Below are positions 1 through 10,100 of a stretch of DNA of 64,000 bases, one piece after another. Positions within the stretch are counted from its first letter, which is position 1. Each line of letters starts with the position of its first letter. A program made the position numbers and the translations under genes. Under the pieces are notes generated by a model. It did not search any database. It had not been told where the DNA came from and was given only the letters and a program-made list of their open reading frames with translations. The stretch comes from Planctomycetaceae bacterium (GTDB taxonomy: Bacteria; Planctomycetota; Planctomycetia; Pirellulales; Pirellulaceae), in the NCBI GenBank assembly GCA_021298315.1, contig JAJTFC010000002.1, positions 1-64,000 on the forward strand. The letters run 5' to 3'.

Positions 1-312
1 GGGACAGGCATCGCAACGATTTTTCTCGGTTACGGTGTTCTTCTAGGGACCGTCGGAGCCGGGGTCGGTGTGGTTTGTGGTCTGATCTTTGTTTGGAAGA
101 TCAATGATATTGCAAGAATGATCGAATGGATCACTGGACGAGAGGTCTTTGACCCGACGGTGTATTACTTTGATACCATCCCGACGATCATCCATCCGAC
201 CATGCTCGTTTGGGTCACTCTCGGAGCGATCCTTATCGCCGTTTTGGCCAGTGTGCTCCCGAGCATCCGAGCCGCACGCATGCATCCGGTCGAGGCACTC
301 CGCTATGAATAA
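1..312 (+). CDS. ABC transporter permease, FtsX/MacB/LolC-type, C-terminal fragment (truncated by window start)
   Basis: Frame 1 is open from base 1 to the TAA at 310-312; hydrophobic segments followed by the typical C-terminus PSIRAARMHPVEALRYE. Confidence 0.85.
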   Translation, partial: GTGIATIFLGYGVLLGTVGAGVGVVCGLIFVWKINDIARMIEWITGREVFDPTVYYFDTIPTIIHPTMLVWVTLGAILIAVLASVLPSIRAARMHPVEALRYE

Positions 313-1177
313 CTCTGAATCAACCCGCCAACCCCTCATACCGGCACCGCATATGTTGGAAATGGAATCGAAGACCGCTACGCCTTATCGCGTTATTCGT
401 CCCGAGGAAACCGAAGGAGCTAAGTCCAAGCGTCATGCGCATTTGGGTGTTGCTGATCCCATGATCACCGCAACAGGGTTATTCAAGTCCTACCGGAGGC
501 ACAAAACTTCCGTCCCCGTTCTCAAAGGGGTCGACTTTGTGGCTGCCAGAGGTAGGGTCACTGCGATCATCGGCCAAAGTGGTTCTGGCAAAAGTACCCT
601 ATTGCATCTGCTCGGCACCCTCGATCGCCCCGACGCCGGAGAAATCGCCTTCGACGGCCAGCGTATCGATTGCCTCGGATCGCGTGACCGAGATGCGTTC
701 CGGAATCAACAACTCGGGATGATTTTCCAATTCTATCACCTGCTCCCAGAGCTAACTCTCCTAGAAAACGTTTTAGCACCGGCGATGATTCAACACGGCG
801 TTTTGTCCTATTGGCGAAATCGACGATCGATCCATCAACGCGCCAAGAATCTCATCGAACTTGTAGGCCTTTCGCACCGCATGAAGCATCGCCCCAGAGA
901 GCTCTCAGGCGGAGAGATGCAGCGGACGGCGATTGCCCGAGCATTAATCTCGAATCCCTCGCTGCTGCTTGCAGACGAACCGACCGGGAATCTCGATCAG
1001 GAATCAGGCCAAACGATTCTGAGTATCCTTCGGCGTCTTAATCGCGAACACGGACTGACCATCGTCATGGTCACTCACGACGAATCGATCGCCCAGCAAT
1101 GCGATTCGGTGGTCAAGCTCAAGGATGGAAAAGTCGAACGGCTTCAGCCAACCGTTCTTCGGACGACTTCGGTCTAA
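305..1177 (+). CDS. ABC transporter ATP-binding protein, LolD/MacB family
   Basis: Walker A GQSGSGKST, signature LSGGEMQRTAIARAL, Walker B LLLADEPTGNLD. ATG at 305 overlaps the permease stop; ATG at 461 (MITATGLFKSY) is an alternative start. The 149 ORF start is too long. Confidence 0.9.
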   Translation: MNNSESTRQPLIPAPHMLEMESKTATPYRVIRPEETEGAKSKRHAHLGVADPMITATGLFKSYRRHKTSVPVLKGVDFVAARGRVTAIIGQSGSGKSTLLHLLGTLDRPDAGEIAFDGQRIDCLGSRDRDAFRNQQLGMIFQFYHLLPELTLLENVLAPAMIQHGVLSYWRNRRSIHQRAKNLIELVGLSHRMKHRPRELSGGEMQRTAIARALISNPSLLLADEPTGNLDQESGQTILSILRRLNREHGLTIVMVTHDESIAQQCDSVVKLKDGKVERLQPTVLRTTSV

Positions 1178-1184
1178 AGAGTCC

Positions 1185-2636
1185 TCAAAGTACAGGGCCT
1201 AACATCGCGATCGCATTATTAAAGAATCTTCGTGTGGCCGACCAAGCCGCCACTTGTTCTTTAGTCACTTCGTGCGACTGCCACTGATAGGACAGTTGCC
1301 TCTCCCGTATCTGCTTGGTCAATGGCTCATCGTGAAAGAGGATGTTGTTTTCGTAGTTGAGTTCAAAGCTTCTGCGATCCATGTTTGCCGAGCCAATGAG
1401 CCCCATTTGCTCATCGATCGTCAGCGATTTGGTATGGAGTAAGCCACCTTCGTATTCAAAGATTCGCACTCCGGAATCGAGCAGGGCAGCGTAGTAACTG
1501 TGGCTTGCGGCAGCGACGAACCAGGAGTCGTTCTTCTTAGGCACGATCAGGGTGGTTTTAACCCCTCGCCGACCGCTTGCACATAGGGCGGCTTGCATGG
1601 GTTCATCGGGCACATAATAGGGTGTTGTGATGATCAATTCTTCACGGGCGCTGTACATGAGGGATTCGAAAATCTCTGGCATTGCCGAGTACCTGACGGT
1701 CGGTCCGGTGCCAACGACCTGGGCAACGAATCCCTTTCGATGCTCGGTCCAAGGCTCCATAATGAGACCTTTGAGATCTTCGTCCACATGCGCCATCCAA
1801 TCCGATGCAAAAAGCATTTGGTTTTGCCTAGCGATTGGACCTTCAAAACGCACCATGGCATCGACCCATGGAGCATACTTAGGTTTGACTCGAAACTCTG
1901 GATCGGCGCAGTTTTGGCTCCCGCAGTAAGTGATTCGATTATCGATGATCAAAATCTTGCGGTGGTTCCTCAAATCGACCCTTGTCCAAAGAGGAGCAAG
2001 CGGCGTGTTTCCAATCGGAAGGGCCACTGCGATCTTCGCCCCGGCTTCCTTCATCGCCTGCCACAGCGGCGAACGTATGATACCCCTGGACCCCAAACCG
2101 TCTGCCATCACCCGGCAAACAACTCCTCGTTTCGCTGCTCGGCAAACCGCCTCGGCCATCTTCGTTCCGCTGTTGTCGGTAAGCCAAATGTAGAAGTTCA
2201 GATGGACATGATCTTTCGCCGCATCGATATCCCGAATCATCGCATCGATCGCCGCACACGAATCGGCCAAGAGTTCTGCACGATTGCCCCCGATCGGTTC
2301 GAAGCCGTTGACCGAATAGCCCATTCGAAACACATGGTCAAAACGGGAATTGCCCGGTGGTTGTATTTCCTTGACCGTCATCCCTGGGATGTCCGTCGGA
2401 TTTGGCATTTCCACAAGCACCTTTTCAACCCTGGCGATCCTGGATCGACCGATGCTCACAGAACCCAAAAGCAGGTAGGCGATGATCCCAAGAACCGGTG
2501 TGGTGACTAAGACAACGATCCAAGCGATTCGAGATGACGGATCCCGGTGTGGGCGCAAGATCGCTTGGACAATCAAAGCCGCTTGCAAGGCGAAGTGCAC
2601 GATCACCCCAATGATGACCATCCAGCGTGGTTCCAT
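1185..2636 (-). CDS. cls: Cardiolipin synthase (phospholipase D superfamily)
   Basis: Two HKD motifs (HRKILIIDNRITYCGSQN and HTKSLTIDEQMGLIGSANMD) and N-terminal TM segments (SSRIAWIVVLVTTPVLGIIAYLLLG). Confidence 0.92.
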   Translation of the reverse strand: MEPRWMVIIGVIVHFALQAALIVQAILRPHRDPSSRIAWIVVLVTTPVLGIIAYLLLGSVSIGRSRIARVEKVLVEMPNPTDIPGMTVKEIQPPGNSRFDHVFRMGYSVNGFEPIGGNRAELLADSCAAIDAMIRDIDAAKDHVHLNFYIWLTDNSGTKMAEAVCRAAKRGVVCRVMADGLGSRGIIRSPLWQAMKEAGAKIAVALPIGNTPLAPLWTRVDLRNHRKILIIDNRITYCGSQNCADPEFRVKPKYAPWVDAMVRFEGPIARQNQMLFASDWMAHVDEDLKGLIMEPWTEHRKGFVAQVVGTGPTVRYSAMPEIFESLMYSAREELIITTPYYVPDEPMQAALCASGRRGVKTTLIVPKKNDSWFVAAASHSYYAALLDSGVRIFEYEGGLLHTKSLTIDEQMGLIGSANMDRRSFELNYENNILFHDEPLTKQIRERQLSYQWQSHEVTKEQVAAWSATRRFFNNAIAMLGPVL

Positions 2637-2637
2637 G

Positions 2638-4641
2638 CTAAGCCCCCTGGGGGCGATGCAAAGGAGCCAAATCCAAAACCGGTGGCATCGGGCAACCTAC
2701 CGCATCGGAAATCACCCGCAGCAATTCGACTTCGTTAATCGTCGATCGCTGATCGTAAACAATGCATTCGGCGAGTGCATCAAGGACATGCCGCTTGTGC
2801 TTGATGTTCAAAAGTGCAAGCCGATCTAAGGCGACATCGAATTGCTTGAGCGTACAGCGATCCCGATCGATGATCGCTGGGCTTTTTTGAGTCCCAAAGA
2901 CTTTCTTGTCGAGGCTTTGCCAACCGGCATCGAAAGCAGACTCGGCATGGGTGTTTCCACCGACATGAGCAAGCGTCGATAGGACTTGAACAAAGGCCGC
3001 TTGGAGTTGATCGGAAGAAACCTGGGTTTCAGCGGAGATGTCTTTTCTCAAGACGATCCGCCGTGTGATGTACCGCTGCAGCGCGTATTCAAAAATGGTC
3101 CATCGCCGATCCGCATCGATCAGACGCCGAACCAGTGTCCTAAATGCACCGGTTTGGGAGTCCGATAATTGATCCAAAGCCGGGAGTGCCATGCAAGCAA
3201 GCGGCAGTCGTTGCTCGACCAAAAGAGCATCGATTTTGGGTAAGAGTTTTTTGGTGTGTGCAGCAACGCCCTCGGGAGCAGACTTGCCGAGCAACTCGAT
3301 CTGCGCGCTACGTACTGGATCCGATTGCGGTGCACAAAGAAGTCCATAGATGATCGCCATGGCTCCAAAGGGTTCGTGAACTTCACCGACCAACTGCGAA
3401 TCGATTTCCTGCATGAGCCGATGGGCCTGCTCGATATGCTCATCCTCGGGATTGCCGATATGGTCGATCGCGGTCTTGGGGGTCGCTTCAAAACGTCCCA
3501 CGCCGGCAACGGCCGCTTGGTGGGCTGAGGATGCATCGGCAGGGACCGATTTTCGGTTGAGACCCAATGTTCTAGGATCGACGATGTCGTTCTCCGAATG
3601 ACTGGCTCTGGCGGCAGTTTCGAACTTGCCGCTGAAGGTCGGTTCGATCCGCCGGATTCGCAATTCAAGCGGTGGATGGGTCGCGAAAAATTGGGCCGCG
3701 AGTCCTTGGGAGAAAAACAGGTGCGAAGCTTCCTTGGCATAAGTCGCCCGAACGAGCGATTTGCTTTTCCAACCGCCGATTCTTTTGAGAGCTCCGACAA
3801 TGCCAATAGGATTACGCGTGAATTGGACCGCCGATGCATCGGCCAAAAATTCACGTTGCCGCGAAACCGCTGCTTGAATCAATCCTGCGAAAAATACCCC
3901 TGTGTACCCGATCCCCAATAGCATCGCACCAAAGAGGAACATGGCGATCACAAAGGCCGCGGCCCCCTTGGCATCATCGTTTTTTCCGGAGGATCTCACC
4001 GGCATGTGCGATGCCATACGGAACAAGCCGTATCCGATCATCGCGATGAGCAAGATGCCGTGCAAAAGGCCCATCAGCCGGATGTTGAGCTTCATATCGC
4101 CGTTGAGTATGTGGCTAAACTCGTGCGCGATCACACCCTGCAATTCCTCGCGAGAAAGAGTTTGAATGCAACCTCGCGTTACGCCAACAACAGCATTTTG
4201 AGGGGTTGTCCCAGCCGCAAAAGCATTGATCCCCTGCTCGTTTTCCAGCACATAGACCGGGGGTACAGGTGTGCCGGAAGCCAATGCCATTTCCTCAACA
4301 ACGTTGAGCAATATTCTCTCATCGAGATCTCGGGTGTTGGGCTGAACTTTGATCCCACCTAGCTGCAAGGCTACCGAGGATCCATCGCCCGAGAGGATCC
4401 AAGTCTGATACATACTCCCGGAGGCGATTACCACGCCTACCGAGAGGATGACACCGACAAGGATCTGCGGATGGAATGTGAAAAAGTCGATCTGATGTGG
4501 CTTGTTGGCGGTGCTCAGGGCGAGGATTGCCATGAGCGCAAAGTAGACCGTCGCCATGATGATCAAGACGGTGATCACGAAGTAGACGACCAGCAGGCTG
4601 GTGTTCTTACGCGCTTTATCCTGATGTTCAAAAAAGTCCAC
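2638..4641 (-). CDS. M48 family zinc metallopeptidase (HtpX-like) with long C-terminal extension
   Basis: HEFSHILNGD (HExxH) motif, flanking TM segments, REFLADASAVQFTRNP; located next to LemA. Confidence 0.9.
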   Translation of the reverse strand: MDFFEHQDKARKNTSLLVVYFVITVLIIMATVYFALMAILALSTANKPHQIDFFTFHPQILVGVILSVGVVIASGSMYQTWILSGDGSSVALQLGGIKVQPNTRDLDERILLNVVEEMALASGTPVPPVYVLENEQGINAFAAGTTPQNAVVGVTRGCIQTLSREELQGVIAHEFSHILNGDMKLNIRLMGLLHGILLIAMIGYGLFRMASHMPVRSSGKNDDAKGAAAFVIAMFLFGAMLLGIGYTGVFFAGLIQAAVSRQREFLADASAVQFTRNPIGIVGALKRIGGWKSKSLVRATYAKEASHLFFSQGLAAQFFATHPPLELRIRRIEPTFSGKFETAARASHSENDIVDPRTLGLNRKSVPADASSAHQAAVAGVGRFEATPKTAIDHIGNPEDEHIEQAHRLMQEIDSQLVGEVHEPFGAMAIIYGLLCAPQSDPVRSAQIELLGKSAPEGVAAHTKKLLPKIDALLVEQRLPLACMALPALDQLSDSQTGAFRTLVRRLIDADRRWTIFEYALQRYITRRIVLRKDISAETQVSSDQLQAAFVQVLSTLAHVGGNTHAESAFDAGWQSLDKKVFGTQKSPAIIDRDRCTLKQFDVALDRLALLNIKHKRHVLDALAECIVYDQRSTINEVELLRVISDAVGCPMPPVLDLAPLHRPQGA

Positions 4642-4664
4642 GATCGCCCCTCAGCCCACAGACT

Positions 4665-5273
4665 CTAGAACGATACCTTCACCGGTTCACGTTGCTCAGG
4701 TTCACTCAGTTCCCAAAGTGAAGCTTTTTGGAAGTTGCCAAAACCGGCCACGAGATTGCCTGGAAACGTTTCGGTTGCGGTGTTGTACGTGGTGACTGCG
4801 TCGTTGAATCCTTGGCGTGCAAACGAGATCTTGTTCTCGGTGCTAGTGAGCTCTTCTTGGAGCGCAAGCATGTTTTGGTTGGCTTTGAGTTCCGGGTAGG
4901 CCTCTGCAAGTCCGATGAAACGATTCAGGGATCCGGCCAACGCAACTTCGGCGGTGGAAAGGTTTTGGATCGCAGATGGATCGCCGGGGTTGGCCGCCGC
5001 TTTCTGTCCGGCAGCCATCGCGGTGTTCCTGGCTTTGATGACTGCCTCGAGCGTCTCTCGCTCGTGCTTCATGAAACCCTTGGCCGTCTCGACCAAGTTC
5101 GGAATCAGGTCGTAGCGACGCTTAAGCTGAACATCGATCTGTGAATAAGCGTTTTGAAACCGGTTTTTGAGCGTCACTAGGTTGTTGTAGAGCCCAATGA
5201 GGTAGAACGCAAACAAAAGCGCCACTACGGCAAGGGTGATCAGCAAACCCATTAAAATCAAAACGACATTCAT
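4665..5273 (-). CDS. lemA: LemA family protein
   Basis: N-terminal TM followed by YNNLVTLKNRFQNAYSQIDVQLKRRYDLIPNLVETAKGFMKHERETLEAVIKAR, diagnostic for LemA. Confidence 0.95.
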   Translation of the reverse strand: MNVVLILMGLLITLAVVALLFAFYLIGLYNNLVTLKNRFQNAYSQIDVQLKRRYDLIPNLVETAKGFMKHERETLEAVIKARNTAMAAGQKAAANPGDPSAIQNLSTAEVALAGSLNRFIGLAEAYPELKANQNMLALQEELTSTENKISFARQGFNDAVTTYNTATETFPGNLVAGFGNFQKASLWELSEPEQREPVKVSF

Positions 5274-5675
5274 CTGATGTTGCTCCCTTTTTCGATCGAA
5301 GTCCTATGGAAATACCGCCTCAGATCCTTGGCAGATGCTTGGCAGATTCTTTGAAAACCCATGCAAACCCAGTTCCGCGCAAGCCACTGGATCGGGAGAA
5401 TTCTAACCTACCAAACACTGGCCGCATCGAATCGTGGTACTTGTTGGCCGTTTTCACCCAAGAATTGGTCGGGCAAAATGCAAGTTGTTTTCTTAAAAGG
5501 GCAAAATCTCCGGTTTAGCCAAGATGTGCCATGTTTGAGGCTAACTTAAGGCCCTTTAGGCCCCTTTATATCTCTTGAGTGGTAGCGAAGCCACCCCTGG
5601 CCAGTTAGACTCTTGGTCAGGCGAACGTTAGTCGCTTTGACCTCACACCTCTTTTTTAATCGTAAGGAACCGTCG

Positions 5676-7262
5676 ATGAACAATTCAGAAACCTTAGGAC
5701 CATTGGTCCCCAACGCCCATCGGCTACTTTGGGCAGGTTTCATGGCAATCCTGGCTGCTGGAGTTGGTTTTGCAATCCGTGGTGGTATTTTGGACAACTG
5801 GGCCACTGAGTTCAGTTTCAATTCTCAGCAACTCGGCTCGATCACCGGAGCTGGGCTCTCAGGATTTTGCTTTGGCATCATCATCGGGGGGTTGATCGTC
5901 GATAAGATCGGGTACGGCAAACTCGTTGTGCTTGCCCTGCTTGGTCATATTCTCTCAGCCTTGGTGACCTTCTCGGCCGGACCGAGCAACGCTTACACGA
6001 TGCTCTTCTGGGGCAGTTTCATTTTCGCCTACGCCAACGGAACCCTTGAGGCAGTCGCTAACCCACTGGTTGCCACGGTGTTTCCCAACAACCGAACTCA
6101 CTATCTGAATATTCTTCATGCAAGTTGGCCTGCCGGTCTGGTGATCGGTTCGGCACTGGGTTGGGTTCTTGACGATCGGCTCAATTGGCCTTGGCAATAC
6201 CAACTGGCCCTGTACCTAATCCCAACGGCTTTCTATGCGTTTATGTTCCTAGGTCAGAGCTTTCCTAAATCCGAAGCTGCGGCGACCGGGGTTAGTTTCG
6301 CTGAAATGTACAAGTCCGTCGGCTTGCTAGGTTCCTTGTTGGTTTGCTACCTGTTGTCGCTGTTCTTTGGCGACATTCTCAAGGGACTCCTTCCCGATTA
6401 TGCAAACATCATCGGTTATGCAATCGGTGGTGCATTGCTGATTGCCACCGGGGTGATGACCAATTTCTCCATGGGTTCGGTGGTTCTTTTCGTTCTCTTC
6501 GTGACCCACGCCTTGGTCGGTTCCGTCGAACTTGGCACCGATTCGTGGATCCAAAACATCACAGGTAACCTCTTTACCTCTGAGCAAGGCAAGTACTTGT
6601 TCCTATGGACATCAGCGATCATGTTCGGTCTGAGATTCTGTGCCCACTGGATCGAAAATACTCTCAAGCTCAAGCCCGTTGCATTGCTCTTGGTCTGTGC
6701 GGTGATTGCTGCCATCGGACTATATCTTGCAAGCGAGATGAAAACATTTAGCATGGCCTTGATCGCTCTGGGTATCTATGCCGTGGGTAAGACTTTCTTC
6801 TGGCCAACGATGCTCGCCGTCGTCGGCGACCGCTATCCGAAATCGGGTGCAGTTGCCATGTCGATCATGGGTGGTATCGGTATGCTCTCGGCCGGTCTGA
6901 TCGGTGGACCAGGTTTGGGATACTGCAAAGATCGCTTCGCTGGCGAAGAGCTTCGAAATTATGATGAAGCTTTGGCTGAAAAGTACAAAGCCAAGTCCCC
7001 GAGCACTTTCTTGAACATTCCAGCGACGGCCGTCTATGGTCTCGATGGGGCTGCCACAGAAGAGGCCCGAAAGGTCAGCAAGGACTCCCGCAGCGTCGAA
7101 CAAAGTAAGCTGGTCACAGCCAGCGAGCGAGGAGACCGCAGAACGCTTTTGGCCGACTCTCTGATCCCTGCAACCATGGCGTTGATCTACCTTGGATTGC
7201 TCGTGTACTACAAGGGCATCGGAGGCTATCGACCTTTGCGTATCGACGAACAGCAGGTCTAG
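5676..7262 (+). CDS. MFS transporter
   Basis: About 12 hydrophobic segments; ATG at 5676 preceded by AAGGAAC. The 5613 start in the ORF track is upstream of this RBS-like site. Confidence 0.85.
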   Translation: MNNSETLGPLVPNAHRLLWAGFMAILAAGVGFAIRGGILDNWATEFSFNSQQLGSITGAGLSGFCFGIIIGGLIVDKIGYGKLVVLALLGHILSALVTFSAGPSNAYTMLFWGSFIFAYANGTLEAVANPLVATVFPNNRTHYLNILHASWPAGLVIGSALGWVLDDRLNWPWQYQLALYLIPTAFYAFMFLGQSFPKSEAAATGVSFAEMYKSVGLLGSLLVCYLLSLFFGDILKGLLPDYANIIGYAIGGALLIATGVMTNFSMGSVVLFVLFVTHALVGSVELGTDSWIQNITGNLFTSEQGKYLFLWTSAIMFGLRFCAHWIENTLKLKPVALLLVCAVIAAIGLYLASEMKTFSMALIALGIYAVGKTFFWPTMLAVVGDRYPKSGAVAMSIMGGIGMLSAGLIGGPGLGYCKDRFAGEELRNYDEALAEKYKAKSPSTFLNIPATAVYGLDGAATEEARKVSKDSRSVEQSKLVTASERGDRRTLLADSLIPATMALIYLGLLVYYKGIGGYRPLRIDEQQV

Positions 7263-7294
7263 TTACCTGACTGTTCAGCTATAGCAACAAAATG

Positions 7295-7334
7295 AAACTG
7301 CCAGTTGGAGTTGCTCCAACTGGCAGTTTTTTTG
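7295..7334 (+). terminator. Rho-independent terminator after the MFS gene
   Basis: AAACTGCCAGTTGGAG (7295-7310), TTG loop, CTCCAACTGGCAGTTT (7314-7329), then a T tract: 16-bp perfect stem. Confidence 0.93.
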
Positions 7335-7844
7335 TGCATCTCAGTCATCTCAACTCTAGAGGATAACTCTCTCCAAATCGCGACCAACCTCTATCTTCTC
7401 GGACGAGCTGTTCCGAAATCGCTTCTCTTAAAGCGGGATTTTCCACAGTTTACCACCCAGTGTTATTGCTGGTCTTTTCTATTGGGAACCGTGGTCAGCA
7501 CCTTTTTTCGGGTCTTAGTTGTCGATTTGGTACACGGTTCGCATCTATAGCTTTTTGTAGGGGCGATTGGACAGCCAATCGGACTATGGCTTGCTCTTTG
7601 ATCTGATCGCCATCGTTGCTCTCGCAGCGATGGCAATACTGGGTACAAACATTACCTCGTTGTTCATCGATGCATCTTCCAAGTTGCTTGGCTAGCGCTT
7701 GGTAATCATTGTTGATTGAGGAAATGGAAAAGGGGCGTTGTGTGTATGTGTGGCACGCGATGCCTCTTTTTTTGTTGGTGTGTCAGACTTCAGCAGATCG
7801 ACATTGTCTGATGGACTGCACTCGGGAGCTTCGTGGTTATCTAG

Positions 7845-8729
7845 CTATGCGTAAGGCTTTAGAACTCGCAAAACGTCGTCATGGATCAGTCCATTGCTCG
7901 CAAAGCAATGACCCGCTCGCAATTCAACTTGACCCGCCCACGACGTAAACTTACCCCCTGCCTCTGTAATCACCGGTGCCACGGCTGCAACATCCCATGG
8001 ATTGACAATCGGGTCGACCATCAACTCCCCTCGACCCGTTGCAACCAACAAATAACCATAGCCGTCTCCCCAAGATCGACTGACATAGGCTGATTTTTCA
8101 AGCGTTCGATAAGCCTCTTGCGCGGTGCGTCGATCGAAATTGTCGACCTGCGAGGTCAAAAATAGTCCGTCCGAAAGGGATTCCACACTCGATACCCGGC
8201 ATCGTTGCATCGCTTCAGAATCCTGACCATACCAAGCTCCACAGCCTATGGCTCCCATGACCAACTCACCAAGGGCTGGTATCGCGATCACACCGATCAG
8301 TGGGCGGCCTTGATAAGTCAAACCCACGAGTGTCGAGTACAGAGGTACTCCAGAGATAAAAGACTTCGTTCCGTCGATCGGATCAATGATCCATTCAAAG
8401 TCGTTCTGGCCTGCCAGCGATCCAAATTCTTCACCCAGCAGCCCGTCCTGAGGATACCCTTTCGAAATGGCTTCCCGGACGGCCTTTTCGGCCTCTTTGT
8501 CAGCAGCCGTCACTGGGGAGCGATCGCTCTTCCTTTCAACTTGGTAAGCTTTCGTGCGAAAAAATCCGAGCGTCACTTGGCTTGCAATTTGCGCCAATTC
8601 CATCGCAAAGTCGATCCTCGACCTGAATTCCTCTGGGCCCAATTCCAGCCCCAAAGGCCAGTCGGGACTTCGAGCATACTCTCGGCCGACGAGATCCTGG
8701 GGGAGTTGCAATCGAGGAAATCGGTACAT
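7845..8729 (-). CDS. Inositol monophosphatase family protein (histidinol-phosphatase-like)
   Basis: GEEFG, WIIDPIDGTKSFISG and NPWDVAAVAPVITEAGG motifs of the IMPase superfamily. The start may be internal. Confidence 0.9.
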   Translation of the reverse strand: MYRFPRLQLPQDLVGREYARSPDWPLGLELGPEEFRSRIDFAMELAQIASQVTLGFFRTKAYQVERKSDRSPVTAADKEAEKAVREAISKGYPQDGLLGEEFGSLAGQNDFEWIIDPIDGTKSFISGVPLYSTLVGLTYQGRPLIGVIAIPALGELVMGAIGCGAWYGQDSEAMQRCRVSSVESLSDGLFLTSQVDNFDRRTAQEAYRTLEKSAYVSRSWGDGYGYLLVATGRGELMVDPIVNPWDVAAVAPVITEAGGKFTSWAGQVELRAGHCFASNGLIHDDVLRVLKPYA

Positions 8730-8849
8730 CGGTTAAAATCCTTAATGGTTTCGCGGTCAGAATTAATTCAAGTCTCCGTCGATCGATTCTAGTCGATTAC
8801 AATACATTCGGTTACACCCCCCCGCGCTCCCCCCTCCCAAAAGCGTTTT

Positions 8850-10100
8850 ATGCCGACGAGTCCCAAGCTCGATGCCGGTGATCCGGTCGTCGAATCTAAG
8901 AATCCAGACGTGCAGTTTGGCCGGAAAAGCAACTCGAAACCTTGGTGGTACAAGGCTCTTTCGTTTTTGCTCGTGGCGAGCCTATTGGGTCTGGGCTACT
9001 GGACACAAAGCCGCTGGGAACCGATCCTCGAAAGTTGGATACGACCAGCCGCAGCGAACCGACCCAAGCCTCGGCCACCGGTCGTCTCGATCGCAGAGGC
9101 TAAAATCGAGTCGATCCCTCAGTTCATCAATTGCCTCGGCACGGTGACGGCATTCAATAGCGTCACGGTCAAAAGCCGCGTCGACGGAGAGCTTGTCGAA
9201 GTCGCTTTTCAAGAAGGTCAGATGATCCAAGAGGGACAACTACTGGCCCGTATCGATGCACGCAGTTTCGAAGCTGCCCTCAACCAAGCCAAAGGCCAAC
9301 TGCAACGGGATCTAGCCGCACTCGAATTGGCAAAGCTCAACGTTGACAGATCCAAAAACCTTCCCACCGGAGGAACCCTCTCTCAACAAGAACGCGACGA
9401 ACTCGACGCGGTTTACAAGCAGGCCCAAGCATTGGTCGATGTCGACCGAGCCCTGGTAGCCAACGCACAGCTTCAAGTCGCCTACTGCAATATCATCGCA
9501 CCCATCGGTGGACGTGTCGGATTGCGTCAGGTCGATCAAGGAAACATGATTCAAGCCAACAATCCAAACGGCATCGCAGTCATCACCCAATTGCAACCGA
9601 TCTCGGTCGTTTTCTCGATTCCCCAAGACGAAATCCTCCGCGTACAAAATCAACTCTCCGAGAACGCTCAGGTGCCTGTGATCGCCTTCGACCGAACCTT
9701 CCAAAACAAATTGGCCGAGGGCACCCTCAGTGCGATCGACAATCAAGTCGATCCAACGACTGGAACGTTGCGATTGAAAGCCAATTTTGAAAACACCCAG
9801 GGGCTTTTGTTTCCTAACCAATTCGTCAACATAAGACTGCTGGTCAAGCAGTGGGCCGATGCGATTGTGATCCCATCTTCGGCGGTCCAACGCGGTGCAG
9901 ATTTCCAATACGTCTATGTGGTCCAAAGCGACAACGAAACGGTCGACATCGCCAAAGTCCAAGTCGCTTTTAGCGAGGCTGGGCGTTCGGTCATCTCGCA
10001 AGGTCTTTCAGGCGGAGATCGAGTCGTGATCGAAGGTACTGACAAGCTCCAACCCAAAGGCAAAATATCCTTACCTGGAGCAGGTCCTAAGCCGCGATGA
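8850..10100 (+). CDS. Efflux RND transporter periplasmic adaptor subunit (MdtA-like)
   Basis: N-terminal TM, lipoyl/hairpin region (VKSRVDGELVEVAFQEGQMIQEGQLLARID), beta-barrel; overlaps the next gene by 4 nt. Confidence 0.93.
   Translation: MPTSPKLDAGDPVVESKNPDVQFGRKSNSKPWWYKALSFLLVASLLGLGYWTQSRWEPILESWIRPAAANRPKPRPPVVSIAEAKIESIPQFINCLGTVTAFNSVTVKSRVDGELVEVAFQEGQMIQEGQLLARIDARSFEAALNQAKGQLQRDLAALELAKLNVDRSKNLPTGGTLSQQERDELDAVYKQAQALVDVDRALVANAQLQVAYCNIIAPIGGRVGLRQVDQGNMIQANNPNGIAVITQLQPISVVFSIPQDEILRVQNQLSENAQVPVIAFDRTFQNKLAEGTLSAIDNQVDPTTGTLRLKANFENTQGLLFPNQFVNIRLLVKQWADAIVIPSSAVQRGADFQYVYVVQSDNETVDIAKVQVAFSEAGRSVISQGLSGGDRVVIEGTDKLQPKGKISLPGAGPKPR

Noticed and set aside
1593-2510. 305-aa plus-strand ORF antisense to cardiolipin synthase
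   Set aside because: Shadow ORF; His/Arg-rich translation without domain features, opposite a gene with two HKD motifs.
3120-3854. 244-aa minus-strand ORF overlapping the M48 peptidase in another frame
   Set aside because: Alternative frame of a well-supported gene; Arg/Ser/Pro-rich low-complexity translation typical of off-frame reading.
7335-7844. About 500-bp gap after the MFS terminator with small ORFs (7305..7550, 7463..7648, 7709..7948)
   Set aside because: Short overlapping ORFs with no domain, RBS or repeat support; treated as non-coding.
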